Shown piece after piece: positions 7,353-7,745 of a DNA stretch of 7,745 nt (positions within the stretch are counted from its first letter, which is position 1; each line of letters starts with the position of its first letter). The notes beneath the pieces are model-generated. The model was given only the letters and a program-made list of their open reading frames with translations. It did no database searches and was not told where the DNA came from. The translations under genes were made by a program, and so were the position numbers. The DNA comes from Candidatus Cloacimonadota bacterium (GTDB taxonomy: Bacteria; Cloacimonadota; Cloacimonadia; Cloacimonadales; Cloacimonadaceae), in contig JAQUJJ010000157.1 of NCBI GenBank assembly GCA_028681035.1, positions 1-7,745 on the forward strand, in the 5' to 3' direction.

Positions 7353-7618
7353 CCAAGAACCTTCCTAATGAAATGGCAGATAGTTGGAAAGCGGTTTCCC
7401 ACATTCCCCAACTAAGCCATATCAGTCTTCCTAACCTCACCCAAGGCGATTGATTAACATACATTTTTACCACTAAGTGCCTTAAATTAACAAAGCACAT
7501 ATGTGGAAGTTTTTCAATATTTGCAAACAATCAGTGCAACGATAAACCGTCAAGAACTTTGTCTCTGCCTTCTACCTCGCAATATTGCGGGGTGATGAGT
7601 TAACTAATAGATGATTTG
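7353..7618. other. Gene-free leader region upstream of the operon
   Basis: No convincing gene lies in these 266 bases. A 63-codon minus-strand frame (7339-7530) overlaps the helicase start, has no family resemblance, and is probably chance. The operon promoter should lie here or in the adjoining repeat array. The best -35-like box on the minus strand is TTGACG (7553-7548), but no good -10 follows at 16-18 bases, so I do not call a promoter. The region holds a near-perfect 20-bp palindrome (7574-7593), a perfect 10-bp palindrome CACATATGTG (7496-7505), and a lone reversed copy of the right-end repeat core (7519-7536). Confidence 0.6.
7574..7593. promoter_or_regulatory. Near-perfect 20-bp palindrome, possible operator
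   Basis: ACCTCGCAATATTGCGGGGT reads the same on both strands except for one mismatched pair (T7577 with G7590); its centre, CGCAATATTGCG, is a perfect 12-bp palindrome. It lies about 222 bp upstream of the helicase start, between the repeat array and the operon. There is no central spacer and no following T run, so a dimeric regulator site fits better than a terminator. No regulator gene is visible in the window to pair with it. Confidence 0.3.
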
Positions 7619-7745
7619 TGTACTTGATCACTGAAAACTGCAAATCTGATCACTGAAAACTGCAAATGGCTATTTTGGGCATAACTCTGATCACCGTTTC
7701 TGCAAATTTGATCACCGATTCTGCAAATGGTTCTGATCACCGTTT
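7619..7745. mobile_element. Probable end of an IS21-family insertion sequence (rest outside window)
   Basis: The repeat array begins after TGTAC (7619-7623). An outer TGT followed by several direct repeats of about 20 bp is the known layout of IS21-family ends, where IstA binds multiple sites. TGATCAC-type repeats in particular are ones I associate from memory with this group. No transposase gene, opposite end or target duplication is in the window, so both the family and the exact boundary at 7619 are inference. Plasmid-type iterons or an unrelated regulatory array are alternatives. Confidence 0.42.
7625..7745. repeat. Array of five about 20-bp direct repeats (TGATCAC...CTGCAAAT)
   Basis: Copies lie at 7625-7645, 7647-7667, 7688-7707, 7709-7728 and 7734-7745, the last cut by the window edge. 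All begin TGATCAC and the four complete ones end CTGCAAAT. Copies 1 and 2 are identical over 21 bp, with CACTGAAAA in the middle. Copies 3 to 5 share CACCG and have 3 bases (TTT or ATT) before CTGCAAAT. Spacing is 22 bp (copies 1-2), 41 bp (2-3) and 21 bp (3-4). Copy pairs are therefore about two helical turns apart, as expected of multiple binding sites for one protein on the same face of DNA. Confidence 0.9.

Noticed and set aside
7386..7399. Small inverted repeat GGAAA-GCGG-TTTCC in the leader
   Set aside because: Only a 5-bp stem without extension or a T run; expected by chance in this length.
7339..7530. 63-codon minus-strand frame overlapping the start of the large helicase
   Set aside because: It overlaps the well-supported helicase start and its ribosome site, shows Trp-rich sequence unlike a soluble small protein, and resembles no family I know.
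7520..7560. Possible sigma-70 promoter with TTGACG at 7553-7548 (minus strand)
   Set aside because: No -10-like hexamer at 16-18 bases (TTGTTT is the nearest). Other pairs, such as TTGTTA with TAAAAA, match only weakly, so no promoter is called.
7625..7745. CRISPR array reading of the right-end repeats
   Set aside because: The copies are about 20 bp and mostly separated by 0-2 bases (one gap of 20), with internal sequence variation. CRISPR arrays have longer, near-identical repeats and regular unique spacers.

Overview
The window is bacterial DNA holding one leftward operon (minus strand, read from base 7352 down to base 1). It looks like an accessory defence locus built on two large helicases. 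The organism cannot be named. Clean Shine-Dalgarno sites (AGGAAGG, AAAGGAG and AAAGGAG before three of the genes) argue against Bacteroidota. Sampled 60-base lines give about 52-58% GC in the helicases but about 30-40% in the genes between them.

From right to left: 7619-7745 is an array of about 20-bp repeats (TGATCAC ... CTGCAAAT) that runs off the edge. It resembles the multi-repeat end of an IS21-family element. 7353-7618 is the gene-free leader of the operon, with one palindrome and a lone reversed copy of the repeat core. 7352-2199 encodes a 1717-residue SF2 helicase with an MZB/DUF1998 zinc region and a C-terminal Vsr-like nuclease domain. 2188-1955 is a doubtful small ORF holding a strong inverted repeat. 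1943-1200 encodes a protein with two predicted membrane helices. 1188-490 encodes an unrecognised protein with a plausible PD-(D/E)XK nuclease core. 448-1 is the N-terminus of a SNF2-type helicase very like DISARM DrmD, cut by the window edge.

Spacing is 10, 11, 11 and 41 bp from gene to gene, all on one strand, so co-transcription is likely. The helicase/DUF1998 plus DrmD-like pair points to the DISARM/Druantia sphere of phage defence. The layout is not a textbook one: the helicase, MZB/DUF1998 and nuclease parts are in one chain, there is no PLD nuclease or methyltransferase in view, and a membrane protein and a second nuclease-like protein sit in the middle. My working hypothesis is an undescribed or poorly described variant in which the two helicases engage foreign DNA, the Vsr-like and PD-(D/E)XK-like domains cut it, and the membrane protein anchors or signals. 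This is inference from domains and context only.
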